Assembly (NCBI GenBank): GCA_905215065.1
Contig: CAJMOF010000016.1
Coordinates: 1-44,536, forward strand
Origin: an uncultured bacterium
Lineage (GTDB): Bacteria; Actinomycetota; Coriobacteriia; Coriobacteriales; Coriobacteriaceae
DNA length: 44,536 bases
Direction of reading: 5' to 3'
Below are positions 8,205-15,540 of the stretch, piece by piece (position 1 is the stretch's first letter; every line of letters starts with the position of its first letter). Position numbers and translations under genes: made by a program. Below the pieces are notes generated by a model, which was given only the letters and a program-made list of their open reading frames with translations, was not told where the DNA came from and searched no databases.

Positions 8205-9929
8205 CTACGAGCGCAGTGTAATTTTATCGCGCAGCGACTTGAGGTCTTCGGTGACGGTGCGGTCTTCCTGGATCATCTTCTGGACCTTTTTGTAGCTCGT
8301 ACTGACGGTCGAGTGGTTGCGGTTGCCAAATTCGGCGCCCACCGCCGTGGTCGTCATCTCGCACATCTCGATGGCCAGGTAGATAGCGATATGGCGTGCT
8401 TTGGCGATATTGGCGTTGCGACGCGGGCCGATGAGCTCCTCGTGCGTCACGCCGTACTGCTCTTCGATGACGGACTGAACCGTCTGGACGTTGATCTTTT
8501 TGGCCGATGTGTCGAAGTACTGGCTGGCGATGGCGTCGATATCGTCAAAGGTGAGCTCCCCGCCCTCGCGCTCGCGGTCGCCCGCCTCGCCGGCGCAGCG
8601 CTCGCAAAAGCTCTCGAGTTCGCGGATGTTGGTGCCCGAGACCTCGGCCATGTGTTTAAAGTGCTCGTCGGTCAGGTGCCCGCTGTCGCCCCCATAGGCC
8701 GCCAGCAGCGAGTCGTCGCCTGCCTCGGGAGCGGCGACGATGGTGTTCTCGTAATAGCGCTGCAAGATCTTGTATTTCATCTCGTAGCTGGGCTCTGCGA
8801 CCAGGCAGAGCATGCCGGCGTTGAAGCGGCTGGTCAGACGCTCGTCCATGCTCAGGTCCTTGGGGGCGCGGTCTGCCGCGATGACGACCTTCTTGTTGTT
8901 GCGGATGAACTCGTCCATGAGCTGGAAAAAGTAGTCCACGCTCGCGCGCTTGCCGATGATGTTTTGGATGTCATCGATGATGAGCACGTCCACGCCGTGG
9001 TATGCCTGCATGATAGGGGCGTTGCTCTTCTTTTGGCGGTCGAACTCGGTCATCAGGTCGTCCAGATATGCCTGGGAGTTGGCATACTTGACCTTGATCT
9101 CGGGCGACTTCTCGGCGAGCTCGTTTTTGATGGCAAGCAGCAGGTGCGTCTTGCCCAGGCCCGATTTGCCGTAGATGAACAGTGATGTGCACGTGCCGCG
9201 CTCGTCCGCGAGGGCGGCAAACTTGAGTGCCGAGCGATAGGCATGGCTGTTCTCGGGGCCGTAGACAAAGTTCTCAAAGGTAAATTTTGAGTTCGCGGCG
9301 AGTGGGGCTCCATCCGTATTCTGCTCGGCCGGCACGGTCGGTGCTGGCATGGGTGAAGCGGGGGTCGCGGCTTGCGTGGACTTAGTCGGCGCTCCGCCCT
9401 TCATCTGGTTCATCATGCGACGAAAATCATCGGCCGAGAGCGTGTTCTTGATTGCAATGCCCGAATCCGCGCCCGCCGCTGCGTCGTGAGCGATAGGCAT
9501 GTGCGTGACGGGTGCGTTCGTTGACGTCGCCGCCGCGGTCGGCAACGGTGCCATGGTTTCACGGGAAACATCGCTGTGCTGGTGCTCGATTGCCGGCACG
9601 TCGCCTGCGGAGGCCGCCACCGCCGGGGAAGCAGCGGGAGCCGTGGCGGGCGCCGTCGCGGTAGCGGATTCCGTCGCGCCGCCTTGCGGTGCCACGATGT
9701 TGAGCGCGATCGGTGCAAAGGCGATTTCTTCCAGATAGGCCTCAATGGTCGGCTGATGCTTTTTGAGCTGCGCGATGGCAAAGCGCGAGGGGGCCTCGAT
9801 CGTGAGCGTATCTTCGGTCAGGCTTATGGCGCGCGATTGTCCCAGCATGTTGATGAGGCGTGCATCTTGGCCGTCGCGCTGGCAAAAGGCGATGGCATCC
9901 CCCAGGATGATGCTTGCTTCCTCGTCCAC
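8205..9929 (-). CDS. dnaA: Chromosomal replication initiator DnaA
   Basis: AAA+ initiator that binds DnaA boxes and melts the origin. The 574-residue protein is long because of a low-complexity Ala/Pro/Thr linker at about residues 80-215. Domain I is N-terminal. Walker A is GKSGLGKT (264-271) and Walker B is VLIIDDIQ. Domain IV ends with GAEFGNRNHSTVSTS (from residue 531), where most DnaA proteins have GGRDHTTV. L-P of the preceding helix is T-T here. The start is GTG behind GGGAGAG, 15 nt after the GHKL-ATPase gene. A parS-like sequence lies inside the linker coding region (9555-9570). Confidence 0.96.
   Translation of the reverse strand: MDEEASIILGDAIAFCQRDGQDARLINMLGQSRAISLTEDTLTIEAPSRFAIAQLKKHQPTIEAYLEEIAFAPIALNIVAPQGGATESATATAPATAPAASPAVAASAGDVPAIEHQHSDVSRETMAPLPTAAATSTNAPVTHMPIAHDAAAGADSGIAIKNTLSADDFRRMMNQMKGGAPTKSTQAATPASPMPAPTVPAEQNTDGAPLAANSKFTFENFVYGPENSHAYRSALKFAALADERGTCTSLFIYGKSGLGKTHLLLAIKNELAEKSPEIKVKYANSQAYLDDLMTEFDRQKKSNAPIMQAYHGVDVLIIDDIQNIIGKRASVDYFFQLMDEFIRNNKKVVIAADRAPKDLSMDERLTSRFNAGMLCLVAEPSYEMKYKILQRYYENTIVAAPEAGDDSLLAAYGGDSGHLTDEHFKHMAEVSGTNIRELESFCERCAGEAGDREREGGELTFDDIDAIASQYFDTSAKKINVQTVQSVIEEQYGVTHEELIGPRRNANIAKARHIAIYLAIEMCEMTTTAVGAEFGNRNHSTVSTSYKKVQKMIQEDRTVTEDLKSLRDKITLRS
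9555..9570. promoter_or_regulatory. parS-like site inside dnaA
   Basis: GGTTTCACGGGAAACA matches the parS palindrome TGTTTCACGTGAAACA at 14 of 16 positions. It encodes the D-V-S-R-E-T stretch of the DnaA linker. It may be a weak ParB-binding site about 5 kb from the perfect cluster. Binding is inferred only. Confidence 0.45.
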
Positions 9930-9944
9930 TATCTCTCCCGTTCT

Positions 9945-11297
9945 TTAGCTCTGAGCTCGCACGCGAGCGGCGCCGAGTTCGGTCAGATGGTATTTCTGGC
10001 CATGCTTGATGACCAAGCCGGCCTGCGCCAAGTCATTGAGCGTGCGTGACCAAGTGGGGGCCGAGTTTCCAAACGCCCTCGCCAGATCGGTAGCACCGCA
10101 CGCTTGATTTTGCGCCAGATAGCCCAGCGCGGCGTTGCCGCGATCGCTTACGAACACGTCCGGTTGTGGCTGCGCATACTGATTTGCTGCATTAGGATAC
10201 ATCATTTGAGCTGCTGGTTGTTGAGAACTCTGCATCGGCGGCATTTGCTGTTGAAAACTTTGAGGCCACTGTTGGTAAGGCTGCGGAGGCATCTGCTGGG
10301 CCCAGGGGTTGTACTGCTGCTGCGGCATCTGCTGGTACGGCTGCTGGTATCCCTGCTGGTACTGCTGCGGGAACTGCTGGCCATTCCCCAGTGGCGGCAT
10401 CTGCTGATATGGATATCCCTGCTGGTACGGCTGATAGCCCATTTGCTGGCCGCCCGGTGCCCCCGTCGCCTGCTGCATTGCTGCTGCATCCTGATCCGCC
10501 AGCGGCATGGCCTCTGGCACGTTTGGCGGCATCGACATCGATGCCGCCTGGGGCTCTTGTACAGGAAGCATTCCGGGCTGCTGCATCTGTCCCATGCGGG
10601 GCTGCATCTGCTGCGTTGCCATGGGCTGCTGCGCAAAAGCTCCCGGCAGGGGATATGTGGGCTGCTCCGTCTCGGGCCGCACGGCAGCGCCGCGTCCGCC
10701 GGCGCGTTCGATTTCCTGCACGCGTTTAGGGTTCAGGCTTACCGTAACCACGGTGCCGTTGCCCATGTTGTCCTCGATGGATACGGCACCGCCGGCGTTT
10801 TCCAAATACTCCTGCACCATGGGAAACCCTGCTCCGGTTCCACGGATGTAGCGCTTCATCTTGCTGTTTGCGCTGGTAACGCCAAAGTCGAAAGCGCGCT
10901 CCTTGTCGTCGATGCCGGGCCCCTGATCGGCAAATCGGATGGTGTCTCCGCCGTCCAGAATCGAGATGATGGGCTCGGCAAAGTGTGCGTGGATAAAGTT
11001 TTCGACAATCTCGCGGATGACCATGAGCGAGATGTGGCCACCTTGCTCTTTCATGCACTGGTAGACGGTGTTGGTCGTCTCTTCCAAATACGTGCGGACA
11101 TCTTGCGGCTCAATGACGATCACACGCGGTGTCGACAGCATGTCGTCATAGACGGCGATGCGCGCGGCGTACATGGCTTTTGGCGCCTGCGTGGTCGTCT
11201 GCTCGCCTTCCTCACGCTCTTCGCGCACGCCGGTGATGTGCTCGTTGTCGGGTGCCGGGTCTCCGGAATCGACCATGGTGTAAAAGTCGTCAGACAT
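9945..11297 (-). CDS. GHKL-type ATPase with Q-rich linker and C-terminal winged helix
   Basis: Residues about 50-195 form a HATPase_c domain like anti-sigma kinases and sensor kinases. The N box is E96...N100..H103, G1 is DQGPGI (124-129) and G2 is GTGAGF (153-158), all intact. Residues about 205-385 are low complexity, rich in Gln, Pro, Met and Tyr with many QQ-Y/M-P units. Residues about 385-450 look like a winged helix (ATDLARAFGNSAPTWSRTL, then a LVIKHGQKYHLTELG wing). There is no H box or receiver, so it is not a classical histidine kinase. It sits directly upstream of dnaA (15-nt gap), between the two box clusters. Its role is unknown; control of replication or transcription is a guess. 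The ribosome site is weak. Confidence 0.85.
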   Translation of the reverse strand: MSDDFYTMVDSGDPAPDNEHITGVREEREEGEQTTTQAPKAMYAARIAVYDDMLSTPRVIVIEPQDVRTYLEETTNTVYQCMKEQGGHISLMVIREIVENFIHAHFAEPIISILDGGDTIRFADQGPGIDDKERAFDFGVTSANSKMKRYIRGTGAGFPMVQEYLENAGGAVSIEDNMGNGTVVTVSLNPKRVQEIERAGGRGAAVRPETEQPTYPLPGAFAQQPMATQQMQPRMGQMQQPGMLPVQEPQAASMSMPPNVPEAMPLADQDAAAMQQATGAPGGQQMGYQPYQQGYPYQQMPPLGNGQQFPQQYQQGYQQPYQQMPQQQYNPWAQQMPPQPYQQWPQSFQQQMPPMQSSQQPAAQMMYPNAANQYAQPQPDVFVSDRGNAALGYLAQNQACGATDLARAFGNSAPTWSRTLNDLAQAGLVIKHGQKYHLTELGAARVRAQS

Positions 11298-11480
11298 GCC
11301 GCTCGCAATCTTTCAAAAGGTTTCGAACAAATAGTAGCTCACCGTGCAATGTTTCTCATCTTTCGACAACTTTTCAAAACCTGTTGAAAACTCTGGAAAA
11401 CGGACGAAAAGTTCTCAACATTGCCAACATGACCTGTTGAAAACTCGATGAAATATCGTGAAAAGTTGCCATGCACCGCT
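11298..11480. other. oriC: Origin of replication, rpmH-side DnaA-box cluster
   Basis: The intergenic DNA upstream of the dnaA unit carries TTTTCAACA twice on the minus strand (as TGTTGAAAA at 11382-11390 and 11435-11443). Near-matches are TTCTCAACA (11412-11420), CTTTCGACA (11360-11368) and TTTCGAACA (11321-11329). The 20 bp at 11361-11380 agree with 8171-8190 in the other origin half at 17 positions. The rest of the 345-bp gap holds the rpmH promoter and leader. The promoter of the leftward unit must lie within these boxes, which would suit autoregulation by DnaA. Confidence 0.7.
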
Positions 11481-11540
11481 AAATCGAGCTCGGCTTATGG
11501 GGGAACCGTGTGAACTGCGCAACCTTTTACCTTTGATTTC

Positions 11541-11570
11541 TTGACATTTGAACATTGATTTCCCTACAAT
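11541..11570 (+). promoter_or_regulatory. rpmH promoter
   Basis: A perfect -35 TTGACA (11541-11546), an 18-bp spacer and a -10 TACAAT (11565-11570) point rightward at rpmH, leaving a leader of about 65 nt. A short GC hairpin, GTCCGCG-CCCC-CGCGGAC (11597-11614), lies in the leader. Confidence 0.85.
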
Positions 11571-11642
11571 CTTCAAGCTCACGTGTCTATATCTGCGTCC
11601 GCGCCCCCGCGGACACTCGAAATGCAGCAGGAGGAACTTAAG

Positions 11643-11777
11643 ATGAAGCGTACGTATCAGCCTAATAAGCGTAAGCGTGCCAAGACCCATGGCTTCCGTG
11701 CCCGTATGGCCACTAAGGGTGGTCGTGCCGTGCTCGCCCGTCGTCGCGCCAAGGGCCGCAAGCGTCTCACTGTCTAG
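11643..11777 (+). CDS. rpmH: 50S ribosomal protein L34
   Basis: Small basic protein of the large ribosomal subunit. The 44 residues MKRTYQPNKRKRAKTHGFRA...KGRKRLTV match the family along the full length. AGGAGG stands 9 nt before the ATG. It is the first gene of the rightward rpmH-rnpA-yidD-yidC-khpB run and directly borders the origin, as in most bacteria. Confidence 0.98.
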   Translation: MKRTYQPNKRKRAKTHGFRARMATKGGRAVLARRRAKGRKRLTV

Positions 11778-11797
11778 CAGCGATACACACATCTCGC

Positions 11798-12136
11798 ATG
11801 AAGACTATTAAGTCTCGGCAAGATTTCGAGCATGTGTTCAGTCAGGGGCGTCGTTTCAATCACCCTCTGATTCGAATGACCATATGTGAATCGGTTGGCG
11901 AAGGCGACTCCGGAAGGGTCGCCTTCGTTGGTGCTAAACGGCTCGGTTGTGCTGTCGTGCGCAACCGTTCTAAGCGTGTGATGCGCGAGGCCGCCCGCAG
12001 CTGTGGATTTCCCGTTGCGGGTTATGACATCATCTTGTTCGCAACTCCCAAGACGAGGGTTTCTTCGCCTCAGGAGATGGACAATGCATTGCGTTCGCTT
12101 ATGAAACGCGCCGGCGTTGCCGGGGAGGAGCGATGA
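11798..12136 (+). CDS. rnpA: Ribonuclease P protein component
   Basis: Protein subunit of RNase P, which with the RNA subunit trims tRNA 5' leaders. It has 112 residues. The start is KSRQDFEHVFSQGRRFNHP, and the RNR signature is VVRNRSKRVMREAAR. The stop overlaps the yidD start as ATGA, so the two are translationally coupled. It follows rpmH by 20 nt. Confidence 0.96.
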   Translation: MKTIKSRQDFEHVFSQGRRFNHPLIRMTICESVGEGDSGRVAFVGAKRLGCAVVRNRSKRVMREAARSCGFPVAGYDIILFATPKTRVSSPQEMDNALRSLMKRAGVAGEER

Positions 12137-12357
12137 GCAATCACGTTTTGCGACGTGTTGCCATCGCTCCTATTCGCATATATCAACAGGTTATTTCGCC
12201 CTTATTGCCTGACGCCTGCATTTATTACCCAACGTGCTCGCAATACGCCATCCAGGCGATTGAGAAGTACGGTGTTTTGAGAGGCTGCTGGCTTGCCGTG
12301 AGGCGCATCGCTCGCTGCAATCCCCTGCACGTCGGCGGTTATGACCCTGTGCCCTAG
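12133..12357 (+). CDS. yidD: Membrane protein insertion efficiency factor YidD
   Basis: Small (74 residues) membrane-associated protein that assists YidC-dependent insertion. It has the family pattern: an amphipathic N-terminus, IYQQVISPLL, YYPTCSQYAIQAIEKYG, then RRIARCNPLHVGGYDPVP with the conserved cysteines. It overlaps rnpA by 4 nt and precedes yidC by 29 nt. Confidence 0.95.
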   Translation: MSNHVLRRVAIAPIRIYQQVISPLLPDACIYYPTCSQYAIQAIEKYGVLRGCWLAVRRIARCNPLHVGGYDPVP

Positions 12358-12386
12358 CGGGCACTCGCTATCGGAGGAAAACTTAC

Positions 12387-13157
12387 ATGTGGGATTGGAT
12401 CGTTAACATCCTTTTCGAGCTGCTCAAGCTCATCCAGACCTTTGCGGTCGACTGGGGCCTGTCCATCATTATCCTGGTGGTCATCATCCGTCTGCTGCTG
12501 ACGCCGCTTATGCTCAAGTCGACCAAGTCGACGGCTCGCATGCAGGTGCTGCAGCCCAAGATGCTCGAGATCCAGGAGCGCTATGCCGACGATCCCCAGC
12601 GTCAGGCCGAGGAGATGCAGAAGTTCTACAGCGAGAACAAGTTCAACCCCATGGCTGGTTGTCTGCCGCTGTTGATCCAGATGCCTGTCCTGTTCGCCTT
12701 GTTTACGTTGCTGCGCAACCTGCCTGACTACTTTAACGACGGCACGTTCTCGTTCTTTAATATTCTGCCCGACCTGACCACCACGCCGAGTGCCTCCTTT
12801 GCCGATGGCTTTATGGTCGCGCTGCCTGCGCTGGTCTGCCTGATCCTGTTCGCTGTCCTGACCCTTATTCCGCAGCTCTATATGTCGCGCAACCAGACCG
12901 GCCAGCAGGCTCAGAGCATGCGTATGATGGCCGTTGTCATGACGGTCATGATGCTTTGGATGGGCTGGAGCCTTCCCGTTGGTGTTCTGCTGTACTACGA
13001 CGTCTCGTCTGCTTGGCAGGTTATCCAGCAGATTTTTGTGACGCAGAAGGTCATCGACAAGGCGAAGGCCGATGAGGAGGAGCGTCTTAAGAACGCGCCG
13101 CTGCAGGTTGAGGTCACTCGTCGCGAGAAGAAGCCGCGCCCGCACAAGAAGAAGTAG
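12387..13157 (+). CDS. yidC: Membrane protein insertase YidC/Oxa1
   Basis: Inserts and folds membrane proteins, alone or with SecYEG. The 256-residue protein is the short Gram-positive type, without the large periplasmic domain and without a lipobox. The first membrane segment carries the conserved Arg of the hydrophilic groove (VVIIRLLLTPLML). Then come the cytoplasmic hairpin (LQPKMLEIQERYADDPQRQ), GCLPLLIQMPVLFALFTLL, and further membrane segments. The tail is very basic. GGAGG stands 9 nt before the ATG. Confidence 0.95.
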   Translation: MWDWIVNILFELLKLIQTFAVDWGLSIIILVVIIRLLLTPLMLKSTKSTARMQVLQPKMLEIQERYADDPQRQAEEMQKFYSENKFNPMAGCLPLLIQMPVLFALFTLLRNLPDYFNDGTFSFFNILPDLTTTPSASFADGFMVALPALVCLILFAVLTLIPQLYMSRNQTGQQAQSMRMMAVVMTVMMLWMGWSLPVGVLLYYDVSSAWQVIQQIFVTQKVIDKAKADEEERLKNAPLQVEVTRREKKPRPHKKK

Positions 13158-13201
13158 CGGGATATCAATCTAATTTAGGTACCTAACTTTTGGAGTACGT
13201 T

Positions 13202-13771
13202 ATGTCTGAAGAGATCATCGAGGATATGCTTGAGGAGGTTGCCCCGCAGGTCGCGGGCGATTATCCCGAGATTGCACAGCGCTATAAGGCCGGTGAAGAG
13301 CTGACCGACGAGGAGCTCGACACCATTGCCGATGTCGCGATTTCCATCCTGCGTTCCATCCTTTCGCACTTCGATGCTGCCAGCTCTCCTATCGATGAGT
13401 ATGAGGGCGACGAGGGCGAGCTGATTTTGGATGTAACGGCTCCCGACCTTGCTGTTCTCATTGGCCGTCATGGTCGCACCCTTGATGCCCTTCAGGTTAT
13501 GTTCTCATTGCTGGTGAGCCGCAAGCTCGGCTTTAGGTATCCGGTTGTAGTGGACGTTGAGGGATACAAGAGCCGCCGTCAGGACAAGGTTGCATCCATG
13601 GCTCAGTCTGCTGCCGAGCGTGCCATCCGCACTCATAAGAGTGTTTCGCTTCCGCCCATGAATGCCTACGAGCGCCGACTGGTTCACATTGCACTTCGTG
13701 GCAATGATGCCGTCGATACTCATTCTGAGGGTTCTGACCCTGATCGCCATGTGGTGATTGTTGCTCGATAA
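13202..13771 (+). CDS. khpB: KH and R3H domain RNA-binding protein (Jag/KhpB)
   Basis: RNA-binding protein usually encoded next to yidC and tied to cell elongation and division. The 189 residues hold an acidic N-terminus (about 1-75) that does not look like the usual Jag_N domain, a KH domain with the IGRHG loop, and a C-terminal R3H domain (AYERRLVHIAL). I chose ATG 13202, behind TTTTGGAG, over an in-frame TTG 12 nt upstream. A strong terminator follows. Confidence 0.9.
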   Translation: MSEEIIEDMLEEVAPQVAGDYPEIAQRYKAGEELTDEELDTIADVAISILRSILSHFDAASSPIDEYEGDEGELILDVTAPDLAVLIGRHGRTLDALQVMFSLLVSRKLGFRYPVVVDVEGYKSRRQDKVASMAQSAAERAIRTHKSVSLPPMNAYERRLVHIALRGNDAVDTHSEGSDPDRHVVIVAR

Positions 13772-13789
13772 TCTACTCGAGCTTATGCT

Positions 13790-13821
13790 AAGGGGACGTG
13801 GTTTCCACGTCCCCTTTTTTT
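13790..13821 (+). terminator. Terminator after khpB
   Basis: A perfect 12-bp stem (AAGGGGACGTGG, 13790-13801, with 13805-13816), a TTT loop and a run of seven T. It ends the rpmH-khpB transcript, so rsmG needs its own promoter or readthrough. Confidence 0.95.
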
Positions 13822-13867
13822 GTCAAAAGTTCTCGATACACTGATTTTTGTCAGAAAGGAGCTTTCG

Positions 13868-14605
13868 TTGTTAGTACTTACTGATCAGCAAGCTGACGAG
13901 ATGTTGACTCGTCTAACTTCCTATTGCAAAGAGTATTCCTTAATCGTATCTGATGTTGAGCTGAGGAAATGTATTCAGCATTTGGATTTGGTTCTGGAAA
14001 CAAATAAGACAACCAATCTTACCCGCATTCTTAATGTAGAAGATGCTGCGGTACTTCATATCCTCGACTCTCTTGTTTTGCTCCCCTATATCAATATGGC
14101 TCCTGAGGGAGCTTTGCTCGATATGGGGACAGGTGCGGGCTTCCCTGGTATTCCGTTAACCATAACCACGCATCGTAAAGCTACTTATATTGACTCTGTT
14201 GGTAAGAAGGTTGATGCCGTCAATTCTTTTGTTCATGCTCTTGGATTGAAATATGCTCATGCGATTCATGATCGTCTTGAAGAATATGCTCGAAGCCATA
14301 AGAAGCAGTTCTCTGTCGTAACCGCCCGCGCACTGGCTCCTCTACCGATTCTTGTTGAGTATGCAGCTCCGTTCCTCAAGGATGGAGGGCTATTTGTTAT
14401 CACCAAGGGCAATCCTTCGGATGAGGAGCTTGCTTCCGGCATGTCAGCAGCTAAGATTTGCGGCTTCACTTTGCTTCTGAATGTCGCAATCGATTTGCCT
14501 GAGGGCTTGGGCCACAGGGAGTTTATTGTATTTCAGAAGAGTCATCCAGCATCCGTTTCATTGCCTCGTGCAAATGGCATGGCAAAGAAGAATCCGCTTG
14601 CCTAG
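13868..14605 (+). CDS. rsmG: 16S rRNA (guanine-N7) methyltransferase RsmG
   Basis: Methylates G527 of 16S rRNA using S-adenosylmethionine. The SAM loop is LLDMGTGAGFPGIPLTI and a later family motif is VTARALAPLPILVEYA. I place the start at TTG 13868 (245 residues), because AAAGGAG stands 7 nt upstream. A longer frame from 13820 begins inside the preceding terminator and is unlikely. This gene and the next three use more A/T-ending codons than their neighbours. The parS cluster begins just after the stop. Confidence 0.93.
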   Translation: MLVLTDQQADEMLTRLTSYCKEYSLIVSDVELRKCIQHLDLVLETNKTTNLTRILNVEDAAVLHILDSLVLLPYINMAPEGALLDMGTGAGFPGIPLTITTHRKATYIDSVGKKVDAVNSFVHALGLKYAHAIHDRLEEYARSHKKQFSVVTARALAPLPILVEYAAPFLKDGGLFVITKGNPSDEELASGMSAAKICGFTLLLNVAIDLPEGLGHREFIVFQKSHPASVSLPRANGMAKKNPLA

Positions 14606-14606
14606 A

Positions 14607-14622
14607 TGTTTCACGTGAAACA
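14607..14622. promoter_or_regulatory. parS site 1
   Basis: Perfect 16-bp palindrome TGTTTCACGTGAAACA, the ParB (Spo0J) binding and CTP-dependent loading site. It starts 1 bp after the rsmG stop codon. Confidence 0.95.
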
Positions 14623-14645
14623 TAATGGATACTAACAACTTGCAG

Positions 14646-14661
14646 TGTTTCACGTGAAACA
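14646..14661. promoter_or_regulatory. parS site 2
   Basis: Second perfect TGTTTCACGTGAAACA, exactly 39 bp start-to-start from site 1. The 23-bp spacers are unrelated in sequence, so only the sites and their spacing are conserved. Confidence 0.95.
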
Positions 14662-14684
14662 TGGCGGTTGATATCGAATCGGAA

Positions 14685-14700
14685 TGTTTCACGTGAAACA
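14685..14700. promoter_or_regulatory. parS site 3
   Basis: Third perfect TGTTTCACGTGAAACA, again 39 bp from site 2 and 39 bp before the parA start codon. Because it lies in the parA leader, ParB bound here could also repress parAB. Confidence 0.95.
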
Positions 14701-14739
14701 TCCTCCGTTTGACAGCTTTAATACACACCAGGAGGGACC

Positions 14740-15540
14740 GTGGGATTTCGCGACGTTAAGCGTTCTAAGAACGCAAAAGACACGCGTATCATTGCAATCA
14801 TCAATCAAAAAGGCGGCGTCGGTAAGTCAACGACGGCTGTAAACCTTGCAGCAGCACTGGGTGAGCAGGGTCGTAAGACACTGATTGTCGATTTTGATCC
14901 GCAGGGAAACAGTACCAGTGGATTTGGAATTGAAAAAGAAGACCTTGATCACTGCATCTATGATGCATTGTTGAATGATGTGCCGGCAGAATCGCTTGTT
15001 CTTGATACAAATTGCAAAAAGGTATTCGTAATTCCAGCTACGATTCAGCTTGCAGGTGCCGAAATTGAGCTCGTAAGCGCAATTGCTCGTGAAACCCGCC
15101 TCAAAGATTTGCTTGAGCCGATTCAGGACGAGTTCGATTTTATTTTCATTGACTGTCCTCCTTCGCTCGGCCTGCTTACTATCAATGCCTTGACCGCAGC
15201 AGATAGCGTTTTGATTCCAATCCAGTGTGAGTATTACGCACTCGAGGGCGTTACGAAGCTGCTTGAGTCAATGAAGATGGTCAAATCACGTCTGAACAAG
15301 GGCTTAGACACCTATGGCGTGCTTATGACCATGTATGACTCGCGTACTTCTTTGTCGAATCAGGTTGTTGAGGAAGTTCAATCGTACTTTGGTGATAAGG
15401 CGTTTAAGACGCTGATTCCCCGTACGGTTAAAATCTCTGAAGCTCCGTCTTTTGGAGAACCGGTAATTACCTATGCACCTCAAAACAAGGGTGCAAAAGC
15501 GTATATGAACCTTGCAAAAGAGGTGATCAAGCGTGCCTAG
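14740..15540 (+). CDS. parA: Chromosome partition ATPase ParA (Soj)
   Basis: Deviant-Walker ATPase that binds DNA as an ATP dimer and moves ParB-parS complexes. The 266 residues include the deviant Walker A KGGVGKST (24-31), Walker A' region IVDFDPQGNSTSG, and Walker B FIFIDCPPSLGLLTINAL. GTG start behind AGGAGG, with three parS sites immediately upstream. It overlaps parB by 8 nt, so the pair is co-translated. Confidence 0.97.
   Translation: MGFRDVKRSKNAKDTRIIAIINQKGGVGKSTTAVNLAAALGEQGRKTLIVDFDPQGNSTSGFGIEKEDLDHCIYDALLNDVPAESLVLDTNCKKVFVIPATIQLAGAEIELVSAIARETRLKDLLEPIQDEFDFIFIDCPPSLGLLTINALTAADSVLIPIQCEYYALEGVTKLLESMKMVKSRLNKGLDTYGVLMTMYDSRTSLSNQVVEEVQSYFGDKAFKTLIPRTVKISEAPSFGEPVITYAPQNKGAKAYMNLAKEVIKRA

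Noticed and set aside
6224..8221. 665-codon rightward open frame across recF, dnaN and the origin gap
   Set aside because: Antisense to two certain genes, and it runs through the unwinding element; a shadow.
13820..13867. Upstream TTG start extending rsmG by 16 codons
   Set aside because: It begins inside the T run of the khpB terminator and has no ribosome site, whereas TTG 13868 has AAAGGAG.
14709..14714. TTGACA upstream of parA as a -35 box
   Set aside because: The matching -10 position would fall at the ribosome site and start codon, with no TATAAT-like sequence.
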